This document shows, one piece after another, positions 35,761-49,831 of a stretch of DNA of 55,140 nt. Source of the stretch: Myxococcota bacterium (lineage in GTDB: Bacteria; Myxococcota_A; UBA796; UBA2385); the NCBI GenBank assembly GCA_023150805.1, contig JAKLKF010000013.1, positions 1 through 55,140 of the forward strand, written 5' to 3'. The number at the start of each line of letters is the position of its first letter. Position 1 is the stretch's first letter. Made by a program: the position numbers and the translations under genes. The notes beneath the pieces were generated by a model, which was not told the origin of the DNA, did no database searches, and saw only the letters and a program-made list of their open reading frames with translations.

Positions 35761-35907
35761 TCGCGACAGCAGGCCGGGACATCCATGTCCCATCGGGCCC
35801 GGGGGTGGGGTGTTCGCGCCCCGGCCTCGGGCCCGTCCTGCGTCCGGAGGGCGGCCCGGGGGGGACCGAGTGGGGACCGGGGCCGGCGGAATGTGGAGGC
35901 GGGGGGC

Positions 35908-35942
35908 TTGTCATCGTCCATGACAACCGGCATGCTTCTTGC
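35908..35942 (+). promoter_or_regulatory. Inverted repeat and possible sigma-54-type promoter before the vWA lipoprotein
   Basis: TTGTCAT (35908-35914) and ATGACAA (35920-35926) form a perfect inverted repeat with a 5-bp centre. Directly after it, GG-N10-GC (35929-35942, CCGGCATGCTTCTTGCG) fits the -24/-12 spacing of sigma-54 promoters, although the -24 box departs from TGGCAC. The ATG of the next gene is 63 bp downstream. The inverted repeat is certain; the promoter reading is tentative. Confidence 0.35.
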
Positions 35943-36004
35943 GAACGGCTGACAAGCCCACCACCGCTCAAGGCTGACCTGCGCTCGGCCCCTGGAGACC
36001 GGAA

Positions 36005-37576
36005 ATGCACCTGGCCCGCCTCCCTCGCGTGCTCCTCCTCCTCGCCCCTGTCGTCGCGACCGCCTGCAGCGACCAGGGCTTCCACGTGTCCGAGCCCAAC
36101 GAGGACGGGGCCGTGCCCGCGATGCTGGTCGACCCCGGCCGCATCGACTTCGGCACGCTGGGGCAGGCCGACGAGGCGGTGGTCAAGACCTTCACCATCA
36201 GCAGCGTCGGGGGCATGGACCTGACGGTGCACGACGTCGAGCTGCTGGGCGACGCGGGCAGCTTCACCCTGCTCAGCGAGCAGACCTCCTTCGTGCTGCC
36301 CCCGGGCACCAGCCAGGAGATCGAGGTCGCCTTCTCCCCCCTGGGCTCCTACGACCAGATGGGCCAGGCGGTCGTGAGCAGCGACGATCCCCTCAACCCC
36401 GAGGCCCTGGTCGAGCTGGTGGGCGCGGGCGCGGTCCCCGAGCTGGCGATCCAGCCCGACCCGGTCAGCTTCGGCACGGGCTACATCGGCTGCACCGAGG
36501 ACACCGACGTCTACCTGAGCAACGTCGGCAACGACGTGCTCATCGTCACCAGCATCGGCTACGAGGGCGACGAGGAGGGGGCCTTCACCGAGCTGTCCTC
36601 GCCCTCGCTGCCGCTCACGCTGCAGCCGGGGGAGTCCGGCCAGATCCTGCTCTCCTTCCTGCCCATGGCCGAGCGCACCTACACGGGCAACCTGGTGGTC
36701 GAGAGCAACGAGCCCCTGGGCGTGCGCGAGGCGGCCATCGACGGCACCGGCGAGTACGCCGGCGACTACACCGACACCTGGGAGATCCCCGCCGATCCAC
36801 CGTCGGACATCATGTTCCTGGTCGACCAGTCGGGCTCGATGGACGACAACCAGCGGCTGCTGGGCGACAACTTCTCGACCTTCATCACCTCGCTGACGAC
36901 CTACACCACCGACTGGCAGGTCATGGTCGTCAACGATGACGACGGCTGCAACAACAGCGGGATCCTGACCCGGTCGACGACCGGCTACGCCAACACCTTC
37001 AGCACCGCCGTCACGCGCGGGGGCGGCGCCTACACCGAGGCGCTCTTGACCCCCGCGGCCAACGCGGTGGACAAGACGGACGGCGGAGAGTGCAACGCCG
37101 GCTTCATGCGAGAGGAGGCCATCCTCCACATCATCATGGTCAGCGACGAGCCCGAGCAGTCCCCGGGCGCCTGGCGGACCCTGGTCGACCGCATCATCGC
37201 CAAGAAGGGCTCGGAGTCCAGCGTGCGCCTGTCGGCCATCGCCGGCCCGTCCAGCGGTGGCGGCGGCTGCGCCGACCCGGGCACCGGCTACATGGAGGCC
37301 GTCGGGGCGACCGGCGGCGTCTACCTGAACATCTGCGACAACTGGGCGACCCCGGCGAACATGGCCACCCTGGCCGAGGCCAGCGTCTTCCAGGACACCT
37401 TCGCGCTCACCCGGACGCCGGTGCCCGAGACGGTGTGGGTCGAGGTCAACGGGACGCCCCGCACGACGGGCTGGACCTACGACGCAGGCACCAACTCGGT
37501 CGTGTTCAGCAGCTCGATCCCGACCGAGGGCGACCAGGTCGACATCCACTACTCGGGCAACGCCACCTGCGACTGA
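36005..37576 (+). CDS. Lipoprotein with ASH-like repeats and a von Willebrand factor A domain
   Basis: A signal ending VVATAC anchors the protein. Residues 40-250 contain two immunoglobulin-like repeats of the choice-of-anchor D/ASH type (RIDFGTLGQADEAVVKTFTI; VSFGTGYIGCTEDTDVYLSN). From residue 270 a vWA domain begins with the MIDAS motif DQSGSMDDN, and another metal ligand region may be in IIMVSDEPEQ. The C-terminal 90 residues form a small beta domain. Such proteins bind ligands or partners at the outer envelope, and are numerous in Myxococcota-like genomes. No partner gene is evident. Confidence 0.82.
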   Translation: MHLARLPRVLLLLAPVVATACSDQGFHVSEPNEDGAVPAMLVDPGRIDFGTLGQADEAVVKTFTISSVGGMDLTVHDVELLGDAGSFTLLSEQTSFVLPPGTSQEIEVAFSPLGSYDQMGQAVVSSDDPLNPEALVELVGAGAVPELAIQPDPVSFGTGYIGCTEDTDVYLSNVGNDVLIVTSIGYEGDEEGAFTELSSPSLPLTLQPGESGQILLSFLPMAERTYTGNLVVESNEPLGVREAAIDGTGEYAGDYTDTWEIPADPPSDIMFLVDQSGSMDDNQRLLGDNFSTFITSLTTYTTDWQVMVVNDDDGCNNSGILTRSTTGYANTFSTAVTRGGGAYTEALLTPAANAVDKTDGGECNAGFMREEAILHIIMVSDEPEQSPGAWRTLVDRIIAKKGSESSVRLSAIAGPSSGGGGCADPGTGYMEAVGATGGVYLNICDNWATPANMATLAEASVFQDTFALTRTPVPETVWVEVNGTPRTTGWTYDAGTNSVVFSSSIPTEGDQVDIHYSGNATCD

Positions 37577-37624
37577 GCGCGCACGGGCTGCGGCGGGGCG
37601 GCACTTGACGGCGCGGCCGCGACC

Positions 37625-38419
37625 GTGTCCGATGGCGCGGTGAGCGGGAGCCTGACCATCGTCGGCCTGGGGCCGGCCCGAGCCGAGCACGCGACCCTCG
37701 AGGCGCGGCAGGTGCTGGAGCAGGCGGCGGCCCGGCCCGCGCGGGTGCGCGCCTACGGCCTGGCCCACGTGCGGGAGCTGGTGGCCGAGCTGGCCCCGGG
37801 CCTGCACGTGCGGCCGCTGGACTACCTGTACGGCTTGCCGGGGGTGGACCGCCCCACCGCCTACCAGGACCTGGCCCGGATGCTGGTGCGGCGCGCCTTC
37901 GACGACGGCGTCGACGTGCTGTACCTGGTCGCCGGCAGCCCGCTGTTCATCAACGACGCGGTCCTGCTCGCCCGCCGGCTCTGCGCCGCCCGCGGCCTTC
38001 CGCTGCGCCTGGTGCACGGCATGTCCTTCGTCGAGATCGTGCTGGGGCGCGTCTACTGGACCGGGCACCGCGGCCTGCAGCTCTACTCGGCCTGGAACGT
38101 CGCGCGCGACGGCGTGCTCCTCTCGCCCGAGGCGCCGGCCCTGCTCTGCCAGCTGGGCGAGTTCAGCTCCGGCGGCGACGCGCTCGACGTCGCGGGCAGC
38201 CGCGGCCTGCTGGCCGAGCTGCGCGACCGGCTGGCGACCCGCTACCCGCCCGACCACCCCCTGGTCGTGCTGTCCTCCTCGGGGCACCCCGACTACCACG
38301 CGCTCGCCCGCGCTGTGTCGCTGGGGGCCCTGGCCGACGAGGAGGTCCCCGTCTACAGCAACCTCTGGGTGCCGCCGCTGCACGCAGACGCCACCGAGCG
38401 CGAGGTGGCCCCTGCCTGA
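37625..38419 (+). CDS. SAM-dependent methyltransferase of the tetrapyrrole-methylase (YabN/borosin-type) superfamily
   Basis: The N-terminal SLTIVGLGPA and the AGSPLFINDAVLLARRL region are the SAM-binding features of the TP-methylase fold, with VHGMSFVEIV (cf. GxSF/GIS in YabN and borosin methylases). The C-terminal half (YPPDHPLVVLSSSG ... VYSNLWVPPL) closes like YabN and split-borosin enzymes, and 264 residues suit both. The usual GHP of these families reads GSP. It could methylate a peptide backbone (RiPP), a nucleotide or a cofactor. GTGs at 37625 and 37640 are possible starts. The next gene follows with no gap. Confidence 0.7.
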   Translation: MSDGAVSGSLTIVGLGPARAEHATLEARQVLEQAAARPARVRAYGLAHVRELVAELAPGLHVRPLDYLYGLPGVDRPTAYQDLARMLVRRAFDDGVDVLYLVAGSPLFINDAVLLARRLCAARGLPLRLVHGMSFVEIVLGRVYWTGHRGLQLYSAWNVARDGVLLSPEAPALLCQLGEFSSGGDALDVAGSRGLLAELRDRLATRYPPDHPLVVLSSSGHPDYHALARAVSLGALADEEVPVYSNLWVPPLHADATEREVAPA

Positions 38420-39485
38420 GCGCCCCCCCCTCGATCCGGCCGTCGCCGTCCTGCCGCTGGAGCTGCTGCCCACGGGGCCCTTCCCGCCGTGGGGGCCGGC
38501 GCTGCGAGGCAACAGCCTGGACCTGGGCGCCCGGATGCGGGACCAGCTCTTCAGCCGGCGCACCCTGTGGGGCCCGGTCCGGAAGCTGCTCCAGGCCCGG
38601 CTGGCGCACGCGCTGGAGGGCCAGCAGTGGTCCCGCGCCGGCGAGCTGATGAGCCTGTGGCTGGACACCTGGCCGGTCGGCGCCGCCGTCGAGCCGGCCC
38701 TGTCGGCCTGGCTCGCGCTCCCGGCCGCCGGGGACCTGGCCGTGCTGGCCCGCGCCTCGGAGCTGGCCTGCGCCGCGCTGGGCTGGCAGACGCAGCCGGG
38801 CACGCCCTGGCCGCAGCCCTCGGCGGCCTGGATCCGCGAGCAGGTCGAGGGGCGACCGGTCCACCTGCGCACCCGCGGGCCCGACGACGGGCGCCAGCTC
38901 GTCTCCGCGGCGCTGGGGGTCGAGGCCGCGCCGGAGGAGGTGGACCTGCACCTGCCCGCCGTGGCCGAGCTGCCCGGCGAGGCCCTGGTCGCGCGGCGGG
39001 CCGAGCTGGCCGCGGCCCTGGTGCGCGGCGAGCTGGGGGCGGTGCGCTTGACCACGCCGCTGCCGCCGACGCCGGCGGCGCGCCTGGCCCTCGCCGAGCT
39101 TCGGCTGGAGGGCGATCACCAGCGGGCCTTCGAGGCCTGGGGCCGCGCCGGGCTGCGGGTCGAGGGGGTCGCGACCTGGTCGGAGCTGCTCCAGGCCGCC
39201 CCCGCTGGCGAGGATGGCCCGGTGCTCCAGGCCACGGCCGACGCGCTGCTGGCGCCGGGCACGCCCGGCTCACTTCGCCGCGGCGAGCTGGCGGACACCG
39301 GCTGGCTGCTGTGGGAGGCGCCCTTCTCGCCGATCCCGGTCCACCCGGTCGCGGTGGCCTGCCTGCGCGCCCTGGACGGTGAGCGCGACGCCGCCGCCGT
39401 CGCCGCCGAGGTCGGCGGGCCCCCCGACCAGGTCCGCGCCGTGCTCGCCGAGCTGGTCCAGCTCGGCGCCGCCACCGCGACCTGA
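38412..39485 (+). CDS. Unknown protein encoded with the TP-methylase
   Basis: The frame is open from well before 38412, and the first residues (PLDPAVAVLPLELLPTG) look conserved, but no ATG/GTG/TTG occurs before the ATG at 38535. A CTG at 38412, overlapping the methylase stop, may be used; otherwise the protein starts at 38535 with MRDQLFSRRT (316 residues). It is largely helical, rich in Ala and Leu. The last 50 residues (ACLRALDGERDAAAVAAEV ...) resemble a small winged helix, as in PqqD-like or methyltransferase regulatory domains. No function assigned; a substrate or partner of the methylase is an inference. Confidence 0.55.
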   Translation: MPERPPLDPAVAVLPLELLPTGPFPPWGPALRGNSLDLGARMRDQLFSRRTLWGPVRKLLQARLAHALEGQQWSRAGELMSLWLDTWPVGAAVEPALSAWLALPAAGDLAVLARASELACAALGWQTQPGTPWPQPSAAWIREQVEGRPVHLRTRGPDDGRQLVSAALGVEAAPEEVDLHLPAVAELPGEALVARRAELAAALVRGELGAVRLTTPLPPTPAARLALAELRLEGDHQRAFEAWGRAGLRVEGVATWSELLQAAPAGEDGPVLQATADALLAPGTPGSLRRGELADTGWLLWEAPFSPIPVHPVAVACLRALDGERDAAAVAAEVGGPPDQVRAVLAELVQLGAATAT

Positions 39486-39494
39486 GCGGGCCGG

Positions 39495-40498
39495 TCAGCC
39501 GCCCCGGACCTGCCGGAAGGCGTCCACCGCCGCGGCGACGTCCTCGTCGTCGATGTCCAGGTGGGTCACCAGCCGGAGCCGCGAGGGGCCGACCGCGTTG
39601 CAGAGGACCCCGCGCGCGCGCAGCGCCTCCACGGTCGCGGGGGCGTCCTCCACCTCGACGTAGACCATGTTGGTGGGGGCAGGGGAGGGGGCCAGGCCCA
39701 GGCCCCGCAGCCCCGCGGCGAGGTCCGCCGCGCGGGCGTGGTCGAGGGCCAGCCGCTCGACGTGGTGGTCCAGCGCGTACAGGCCGGCCGCAGCCAGGAA
39801 GCCGGCCTGGCGCATCCCGCCGCCCAGGGCCTTGCGCACCCGCCGGGCGCGCCCGATCAGCGCCGCCGGCCCGCAGAGCAGGCTGCCCACCGGCGCCCCC
39901 AGGCCCTTGCTCAGGCAGAAGGCGACCGTGTCGTAGCCCCGGGCGCGGCGGTCGGCGGGCACGCCGGTCGCGACGACGGCGTTCCACAGGCGGGCGCCGT
40001 CCATGTGGGTCGCAGCACCGGCGGCGTGGGCCACCGCCGCCACCTGGTCCAGGGCGGCCAGGGACCAGGGCGTGCCCCCGCCACGGTTGCTGGTGTCCTC
40101 CACGCAGACCAGGGTCTGCGGGGCGACGTGCACGTCCGGCCCCCGGAAGGCGGCCTGCACCTGGGCCGGGTCGAGCGCGCCGTCGACCCCGGGCAGCAGC
40201 CGCAGCAGCACCCCGGAGATCATCGCGGCGGCGCCCGCCTCGTAGTGGAAGGGGTGGGCGCCCGCCTCCAGGATCACCTCGTCGCCGGGCTGCGTGTGGC
40301 AGCGGATCGCGACCTGGTTGGCCATGGTCCCGCTGGGCAGGAACAGCGCCGCCTCCTTGCCCAGCCGCTCGGCGGCGACGGCCTCCAGGCGGTTGACCGT
40401 CGGATCCTCGCCGTACACGTCGTCGCCGACCTCGGCCGCGAACATCGCCTGTCGCATCGCGGCGGTCGGCCGCGTGACCGTGTCGCTGCGCAGGTCGA

Positions 40499-40502
<4 letters not shown>
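39495..40502 (-). CDS. ltaE: L-threonine aldolase, low-specificity type
   Basis: This PLP enzyme splits threonine or allo-threonine to glycine and acetaldehyde. The family start [18 protein letters not shown] is clear, followed by the [13 protein letters not shown] motif, HMDGARLWN (PLP-Asp), and the Schiff-base Lys in [13 protein letters not shown]. It has 335 residues. The GTG at 40502 overlaps the stop of the phosphoglycerate mutase gene (GTGA), so the two are translated together. Confidence 0.93.
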
Positions 40503-42112
<1,610 letters not shown>

Positions 42113-42215
42113 CGGGCGCTCCGGTCAGGAGGGGCTGCATGGCTATCGCGGCGCGTGGCCACGCTGTCGGGCTGCGACCGGCCGGCGCGATAGGTGGGGC
42201 GTCCTCGGAGGCGGC

Positions 42216-43442
42216 ATGCCGGCACAGCGGGTCGTGGTCATCGGCGGAGGCATCACCGGCGCGCTGTGCGCCTGGGAGCTGCAGCGGGCGGGGCACGCGG
42301 TGACCCTGCTGGAAGCCCGGCACATCGGCGCCGGCTCGTCCTCGCGGACCGCGGCGGGCATCCGCCAGCAGTTCTCGACCCCCGAGACCGTGCTCGGCAT
42401 GCGCTACTCGGTCGACCTCTACCGGCGCTTCCCCGAGCTGGTGGGCGGCGAGCGCAGCCCCCTGGTGCAGAACGGCTACCTCTTCCTGCTGGAGGGGGAC
42501 CCGGCGTGGGAGGCGGCGGCCGGCCGGGTGCAGGTGCAGCGCGCGGTCGGGCTGGCCGAGGTCGAGCTGCTCCGGCCGCAGGAGACGGTCGAGCGCTTCC
42601 CCTGGGTCGACGGCGAGCGGATCTCGGGCGCGACCTGGTGCCCGACCGACGGCTTCCTGCGCCCGGAGATCGTCTACAACGACGCGCTGGAGGCCGCCCG
42701 CCGCGACGGCGCGGCGATCCACCAGGGCGCCGAGGTGGACGCGGCCCGGCACCAGGGGGGGCGGATCCAGGCGGTGCAGGCGCGCGGCCAGTGGTTCGAG
42801 GGCGACCTGTTCATCGACGCGACCAACGCCTGGTCGCCGCGGCTGGGCCGGCTGCTGCGGGCCACCGACCTGCCCATCGCCCCGCTCAAGCGCTACCTGT
42901 GGTTCCTCGAGCGCGGCGAGGCGATGGACCCGGCCACCCTCCAGGCCATGCCCCTGGTCATCACGCCCCCGGGCGCCTACTGCCGCCCCGAGAACGCCGG
43001 CTCGCTGATGGCCGGCTTCGCCCACCCCGCCGAGCCCGAGCCGGACTTCGACTACGATGACCAGGACCGGGTCGAGCCCGCCTTCTTCCACCGCGCCGGG
43101 GCCGAGGGCAAGGCGGTCGAGGCCTGGCTGGCCCTGGCCGCGTACCTGCCGGCGGTGGGCGAGTTCGCCGGCATCACGGCCACGACCTGCGGCTACTACG
43201 GCACCACGCCGGACCACAACCCCTTCCTGGGCTTCGACCCGGTGGTGCCCAACCTGCTGCGGCTGGTCGGCTTCTCCGGCCACGGCGCGATGTTCGGCCC
43301 CTTCTCCGCCGCGGTGGCCCTGGCCCTGGTCGAGGCCGGCCACGACCTGCCCGAGATCCGCGTGCTGGGACGCAGCGCCTCGCTCGCGCCCTTCCGGCTG
43401 GACCGCCCGCTGTCCGGGCACGGCGAGCGCATGGTGATCTGA
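42216..43442 (+). CDS. FAD-dependent oxidoreductase (DAO family)
   Basis: The N-terminal [18 protein letters not shown] is the FAD-binding Rossmann motif with a following E in [12 protein letters not shown], as in the sarcosine/D-amino-acid oxidase family. The C-terminal end contains [18 protein letters not shown] and [16 protein letters not shown], which fit the FAD-contact region of this family. It likely oxidises an amino acid or N-methylated amine; the substrate is not readable. The ATG at 42216 follows GGAGG. It is divergent from gpmI. Confidence 0.88.
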   Translation: MPAQRVVVIGGGITGALCAWELQRAGHAVTLLEARHIGAGSSSRTAAGIRQQFSTPETVLGMRYSVDLYRRFPELVGGERSPLVQNGYLFLLEGDPAWEAAAGRVQVQRAVGLAEVELLRPQETVERFPWVDGERISGATWCPTDGFLRPEIVYNDALEAARRDGAAIHQGAEVDAARHQGGRIQAVQARGQWFEGDLFIDATNAWSPRLGRLLRATDLPIAPLKRYLWFLERGEAMDPATLQAMPLVITPPGAYCRPENAGSLMAGFAHPAEPEPDFDYDDQDRVEPAFFHRAGAEGKAVEAWLALAAYLPAVGEFAGITATTCGYYGTTPDHNPFLGFDPVVPNLLRLVGFSGHGAMFGPFSAAVALALVEAGHDLPEIRVLGRSASLAPFRLDRPLSGHGERMVI

Positions 43443-43558
43443 GCCGGCCCCAGCGCCGCGGGGGCCGGTGAACTGACGGTGACCGTGGCCTGCCGGCGGC
43501 GGGCCCGGCGGGGCCTGTGTTAGCTGCGCTGCCCCTCTGCCCCGGACGGACCGACCCG

Positions 43559-45757
<2,199 letters not shown>

Positions 45758-45818
45758 GCGCGCGGGGGGCGCGGGGTGACGGCGGAAAGATCCAGGATAC
45801 TCGTGGATAGATCCCGAG

Positions 45819-48125
45819 GTGTCTGTGGATCTTCTGCTCCGGATGGTGGTGCTCCTGTACGTCCTCGGCTGCGGGGACGCCGACGGACCTGACGCGGCGG
45901 ACGGGGGCGGCGCGGACGGGGGCGGCGCGGACGGGGGCGGCGCGGACGGGGGCACAGTCGACGCCGCGGATGTCGACGACGACGGGGATGGTTGGACGGA
46001 GCGCCAGGGGGACTGCGTGGACGACGACCCGGCGGTGCTGCCGGGCGCGGCCACCTTCACCGCCATCCACAGCGGCTTCTGGGTCCAGGAGCTGGGCGCC
46101 GAGACCAGCGAGCCGACCCTGGGCGACCTCGACGGCGACGCTGTGCTGGACCTGGTCTTCACCATCCCCGGCGAGGCGTCGTTGCAGGTCTGGCTCGGGC
46201 GGGGCGACGGGACCTTCGCGTGGAGCACGACCTTCAGTCCACCGGTGGCGCCGGGGGTGTCGGTGGTGGCCGATCTCGACGGCGATGGCCTGGCCGACCT
46301 GGCCTGGGCCAACGGCGCGGGGGACGTCGTCGTCCACCTGGGGGTGGGCGCGGGCGCGCTGGATGGGTCGGGCATCGCCACCCGCAGCGGCTGCCCGTCC
46401 GTCCTCGACCTGGCGGCGGCCGACCTCGATGGCGACGGCGCCGTCGACCTGGTGGCGGGGTGTGACGGCCTGGATGCCCTGGCGCTGTGGGGTGACGGCA
46501 GCGGGACCTTCACGCCCGAGACCCTCCCGGCGCGCGGCTACGAGCTGGTGGTGCACGACCTGGACGGGGACGCGGACCTCGACATCGCGCTGGGAGGGGG
46601 CACCTCGCTGCTCACCCTGCTGCTCCACGAGGGCGGCCGGGACTTCACCGCTCGCTCCGAGGTGCTGGCCGGCGTGGGCACCAGCCTGGCGGGGGCGGAC
46701 ATCGACGCCGATGGGGACGTCGACCTGGTCGCGGCGGTGGGCTCGTCGAACTCGCTCGAGGTGTGGTCCAACGACGGCGCCGGGGGGCTCAGCTTCGGGT
46801 TGAGCGGCGGTCCCGACGACTTCGATGGCTCCAACTACTACGACCTGGTCGCGGTCGACGTGGACGGCGACGGCGACCAGGACGTGGCGGCGCGCGTCGG
46901 CAGCGGGAGCTACCTGTTTCGCGCCGATGGCGGCGCGCTGGCCTACGACGGGTGGACGAGCGGGCAGAGCTGGGGGGGAACGCTGTCGGCGCTGGCGGCG
47001 GGGGATGTCGACGGCGACGGGCGGGACGACCTGGCCCTCACCACCCGCGAGGAGACCTGGGTCGCGGTGGCGCGTGGACAGGACGATGGCGCCTTCGGGG
47101 ACGCGATCTGAAAGGAGCACGAGGCGCTGGGCCCCACGGCCATGGGGGACCTGGACGGGGATGGCCTGGACGACCTGGTGGGCATCGCCGCCGCCTCTGT
47201 CGGCGTGGAGTCGCGGGTGCAGATCCTGCGCTCGACCGGGGCGTCCCTGGTGCTGACGGGTGAGCATGGCCCGGGTACGGACTTCCACAGCGTGCAGCTG
47301 GTGGACCTGGATGCGGATGGCCACCTCGACGTCGTCGCATCGGGGCGAGGGGAGACCAGCCCCACGCCCTCCGTCGTGGTGCTGTGGATGGACGGGGACG
47401 CCGGAATCGCCGAGGTCACCGAGCTCCGTCCGTTCCGGTACAGCGACTCGGTGGGCGTCGGCGACGTCGACGAGGACGGCTTCCTCGACCTGGTCGTCCC
47501 CGATGTGCTCACCGAGGGGGGCGCCCTGGTCCTGCGGGGCGACGGCGCCCGCTCCTTCACGGAGGGGCCCGTGGTCGCGAAGGGCACCTCCGTCGGCAGC
47601 CTGCACCTCGCCGAGCTCACGGGTGACGGTCACCTCGACCTGGCCCTGGGGCAGGCCGGCTCCCTGTCGGTGCTGGCGGGGGATGGCTCCGGCGGCTTCT
47701 CGGAGACATTCCGCGAGTCCGCGGAGGTCTCGCTGCTGGCCACGGCGGACCTGGACCACGACGGGGACCTCGACCTGCTCGGCCTGGACTCCTACCTGAT
47801 GTGGGCGTGGTTCAACGCCGGCGACGGCCGCGCCTTCACGGCCAGCCGGGTCGGGCCCGAGTCGACGACCTGGTGCGCCGTCCTGGGGGACCTGAACGCA
47901 GACGGCCGCACCGACCTGGTCGAGCGGTTCTACGCGGCGGGCGGAGAGGGGGTCTTCCTCCACACCCCCGACGGCCTGGTCGCGTCGGGGGTGCTGCAGG
48001 TCTCCGCCGGCCTGGGGACCGCCTGCTCGATCGCCATCGGGGACCTGGACGGTGACTCCACCGTGGAGCTGGTCGAGTCCACGGGGTCGGGCCTGGTGCT
48101 CTTCGACGGGGCGTGCGACGAGTAG
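45819..48125 (+). pseudogene. FG-GAP/VCBS-repeat lipoprotein interrupted by an in-frame TGA
   Basis: The frame starts at GTG 45819 with a lipoprotein signal (VVLLYVLGC) and an Asp/Gly linker from a 15-bp DNA repeat (45903-45950). A MopE-like DDDGDGWTERQGDC motif comes next, followed by many FG-GAP/VCBS repeats with calcium loops (DLDGDGLADLAW; DVDGDGDQD). A TGA at 47109-47111 cuts it after 430 codons, and the same repeat pattern resumes in the same frame (AMGDLDGDGLDDLVG) to 48125. This fits a nonsense mutation in one 768-residue beta-propeller protein. An AAAGGAG lies right after the TGA, but no usable start codon is near it. Sequencing error is also possible. Confidence 0.75.
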
Positions 48126-48153
48126 GCGCCGCCGGGCGCGTCGGGAAACGACG

Positions 48154-48190
48154 AGACCCCCCAGGTCTTGCGGCCTGGGGGGTCTGTCTT
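48154..48190 (+). terminator. Rho-independent-like terminator
   Basis: AGACCCCCCAGG (48154-48165) pairs perfectly with CCTGGGGGGTCT (48174-48185) around an 8-base loop, followed by GTCTT. It lies 29 bp after the end of the FG-GAP gene. The 12-bp GC-rich stem is strong though the T-run is short. Confidence 0.75.
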
Positions 48191-49807
48191 GGCACCGGTG
48201 GTGTCGGTCGGGGACGCCCCTTCAGAGTGTCTCGCGACGTCGTGGATGCGGGGCGCTCCACCCTTGCGGGTGAGGTGCCGTCGCGGCCTTCTGGAGTTGG
48301 CTGACCTTCAGGGGGGTGCGCCGGTGCCCCTTGCGGGGTGCGTGGCGCGGGCCGTCCTGGATCGCGGGTCGTGGGCCTTTCCCGCCGCCCGCCTTGTCCT
48401 TGGCCCGACCGCTCTCGCGGTGGGGGGGGACTTCGCGGGTCCATCCAGGGGGCCATCCGGGTTTGCGCCCGGAGGGTGTGCGCCCCTCGTGGTCGTTGGC
48501 CTCTCCATCGAAGACACGTCCTGCTCCCCGGGGGGAGCCGACGCGCGGTCCGGGATCCGTGTTCCGCCTGCCTCTCGCGAGGCCGACAGCGTCGGTCCGG
48601 ACTCCTCTCATGGGGTTCGTCTCAAAGATGCCCCTCCGTCGACATCCAGCGTGCGCGTCCACTCCCGGCGCGTCGCGACCGGCCCGTCCCTCGCCCGGCG
48701 AGGTCCGGCGGTTGCTCCCCGGTGGTCACAGGTCACCCTGTGGCTCCGTGGGGGCTTCGCGGCGTGCCATCGGCCCCGGGATGCCACTCCCGGCGCTCGT
48801 TCCGCCCTTGCCGTTTCTCACGACTTCGGCGGCTTGCTCCGCACACGCGGTGCAGGTCTGTTGCACCCTGCAGCCGACCATGGGGTTCGCCTGGTTGCAG
48901 GCTTCGCTCCGATCCGGGTCCGTCGCGACAGGTGTCGGCCGAAGCCAGACACCGCCGGGCGGGGATCGAGGCGGGCCTCCATCTCTGGAGGTTCGGGAGG
49001 TCGGCGCCCAGCGGCCCTTGCGGGCATGGGGTGGAGCGTGCACGCGCCCGGGACCGAGGTCCTGGTCGCGTGGGTGGGTCGCTGCGCGACGTGGGTCGAG
49101 GGGGTCCGAAGACCCGCCTGCCGACGCCGGCCGGGGTCGAGGTCGGGGCCGAAGCCACCGGCTCTACCCGTGCCGACCTTCGAGGGTCACGGCGCCGAAG
49201 CGCTGCTTCTCGAAGTCGGTGCGGTCCACCGCTCCTGCTGTGTCCTCCCGCGCCCTTCCCTCAGGCGCGGTCACCCTTCGGAGCCTTTCCCTCGTCCACA
49301 GCCGTACCGCGTCACCGCGGCCGTTGCCCTCTCGACGTTTCCAGCGCCCGGTCCGACCTTGCCTTCGCCGTTGCCAGCGTCCGCCGTCCTGTCCGTGCGC
49401 CCCGCGTCCCCAGGGCCTTGCTCCATGGCCGAGTCCGTTGCCGCCTGCCCGCTTGCGCGAGGCCGGCAGCCCGATGCTCCCTTGGGCTTCCCGCTCTGCT
49501 CGCTTCGCCACCCCGCTCCCGGGGGAGAGGGCGCTGCTGCGAGAGAGCGACTGACGTCAAAGAGCCAGCCGGTTGGGCTCGTTCGGTCGGGCCGACCGTC
49601 CTTCCCGGTGCCGCGAGAAGTATATGCACGAGCCGTGCCAACTCTGGGCCAACGGAATTCCGAGCACTTGCGATGGGAGAGGGTGGGAAACCGGCTTCCC
49701 AATCGCCGCGCAGCGCAGCCGCAGACCTCGCCTCCCGCTCGCGGAGCCCTCGCTCGACGACCCCCACGAAACCTTGCTCCGCGTGGGTTCAAGCCTCGTC
49801 TGCCCAA
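48191..49807. other. 1.6-kb stretch without a recognisable gene
   Basis: All three plus-strand frames and parts of the minus strand stay open over long distances because of composition, but none gives a domain, signal peptide or plausible start with ribosome binding site. The plus strand is pyrimidine-rich. Short phrases recur imperfectly (for example ATGGGGTTCG at 48611 and 48882; CCACTCCCGGCGC twice; CCCTTGCGGG three times), hinting at decayed repeats. A small stem GGGAA...TTCCC lies near 49690. I see no tRNA, CRISPR or insertion sequence. Confidence 0.5.
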
Positions 49808-49825
49808 TGGGAAGCAAGCTTCCCA
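49808..49825 (-). terminator. Hairpin after the prepilin peptidase gene
   Basis: TGGGAAGC and GCTTCCCA form a perfect 8-bp stem around AA, seven bases beyond the stop codon of the prepilin peptidase. The position suits transcript termination on the minus strand, but there is no T-run after it. Confidence 0.4.
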
Positions 49826-49831
49826 ACCGCC

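Noticed and set aside
47109..47111. TGA read as selenocysteine
   Set aside because: FG-GAP propellers have no selenocysteine role, and no SECIS-like hairpin stands out after the codon.
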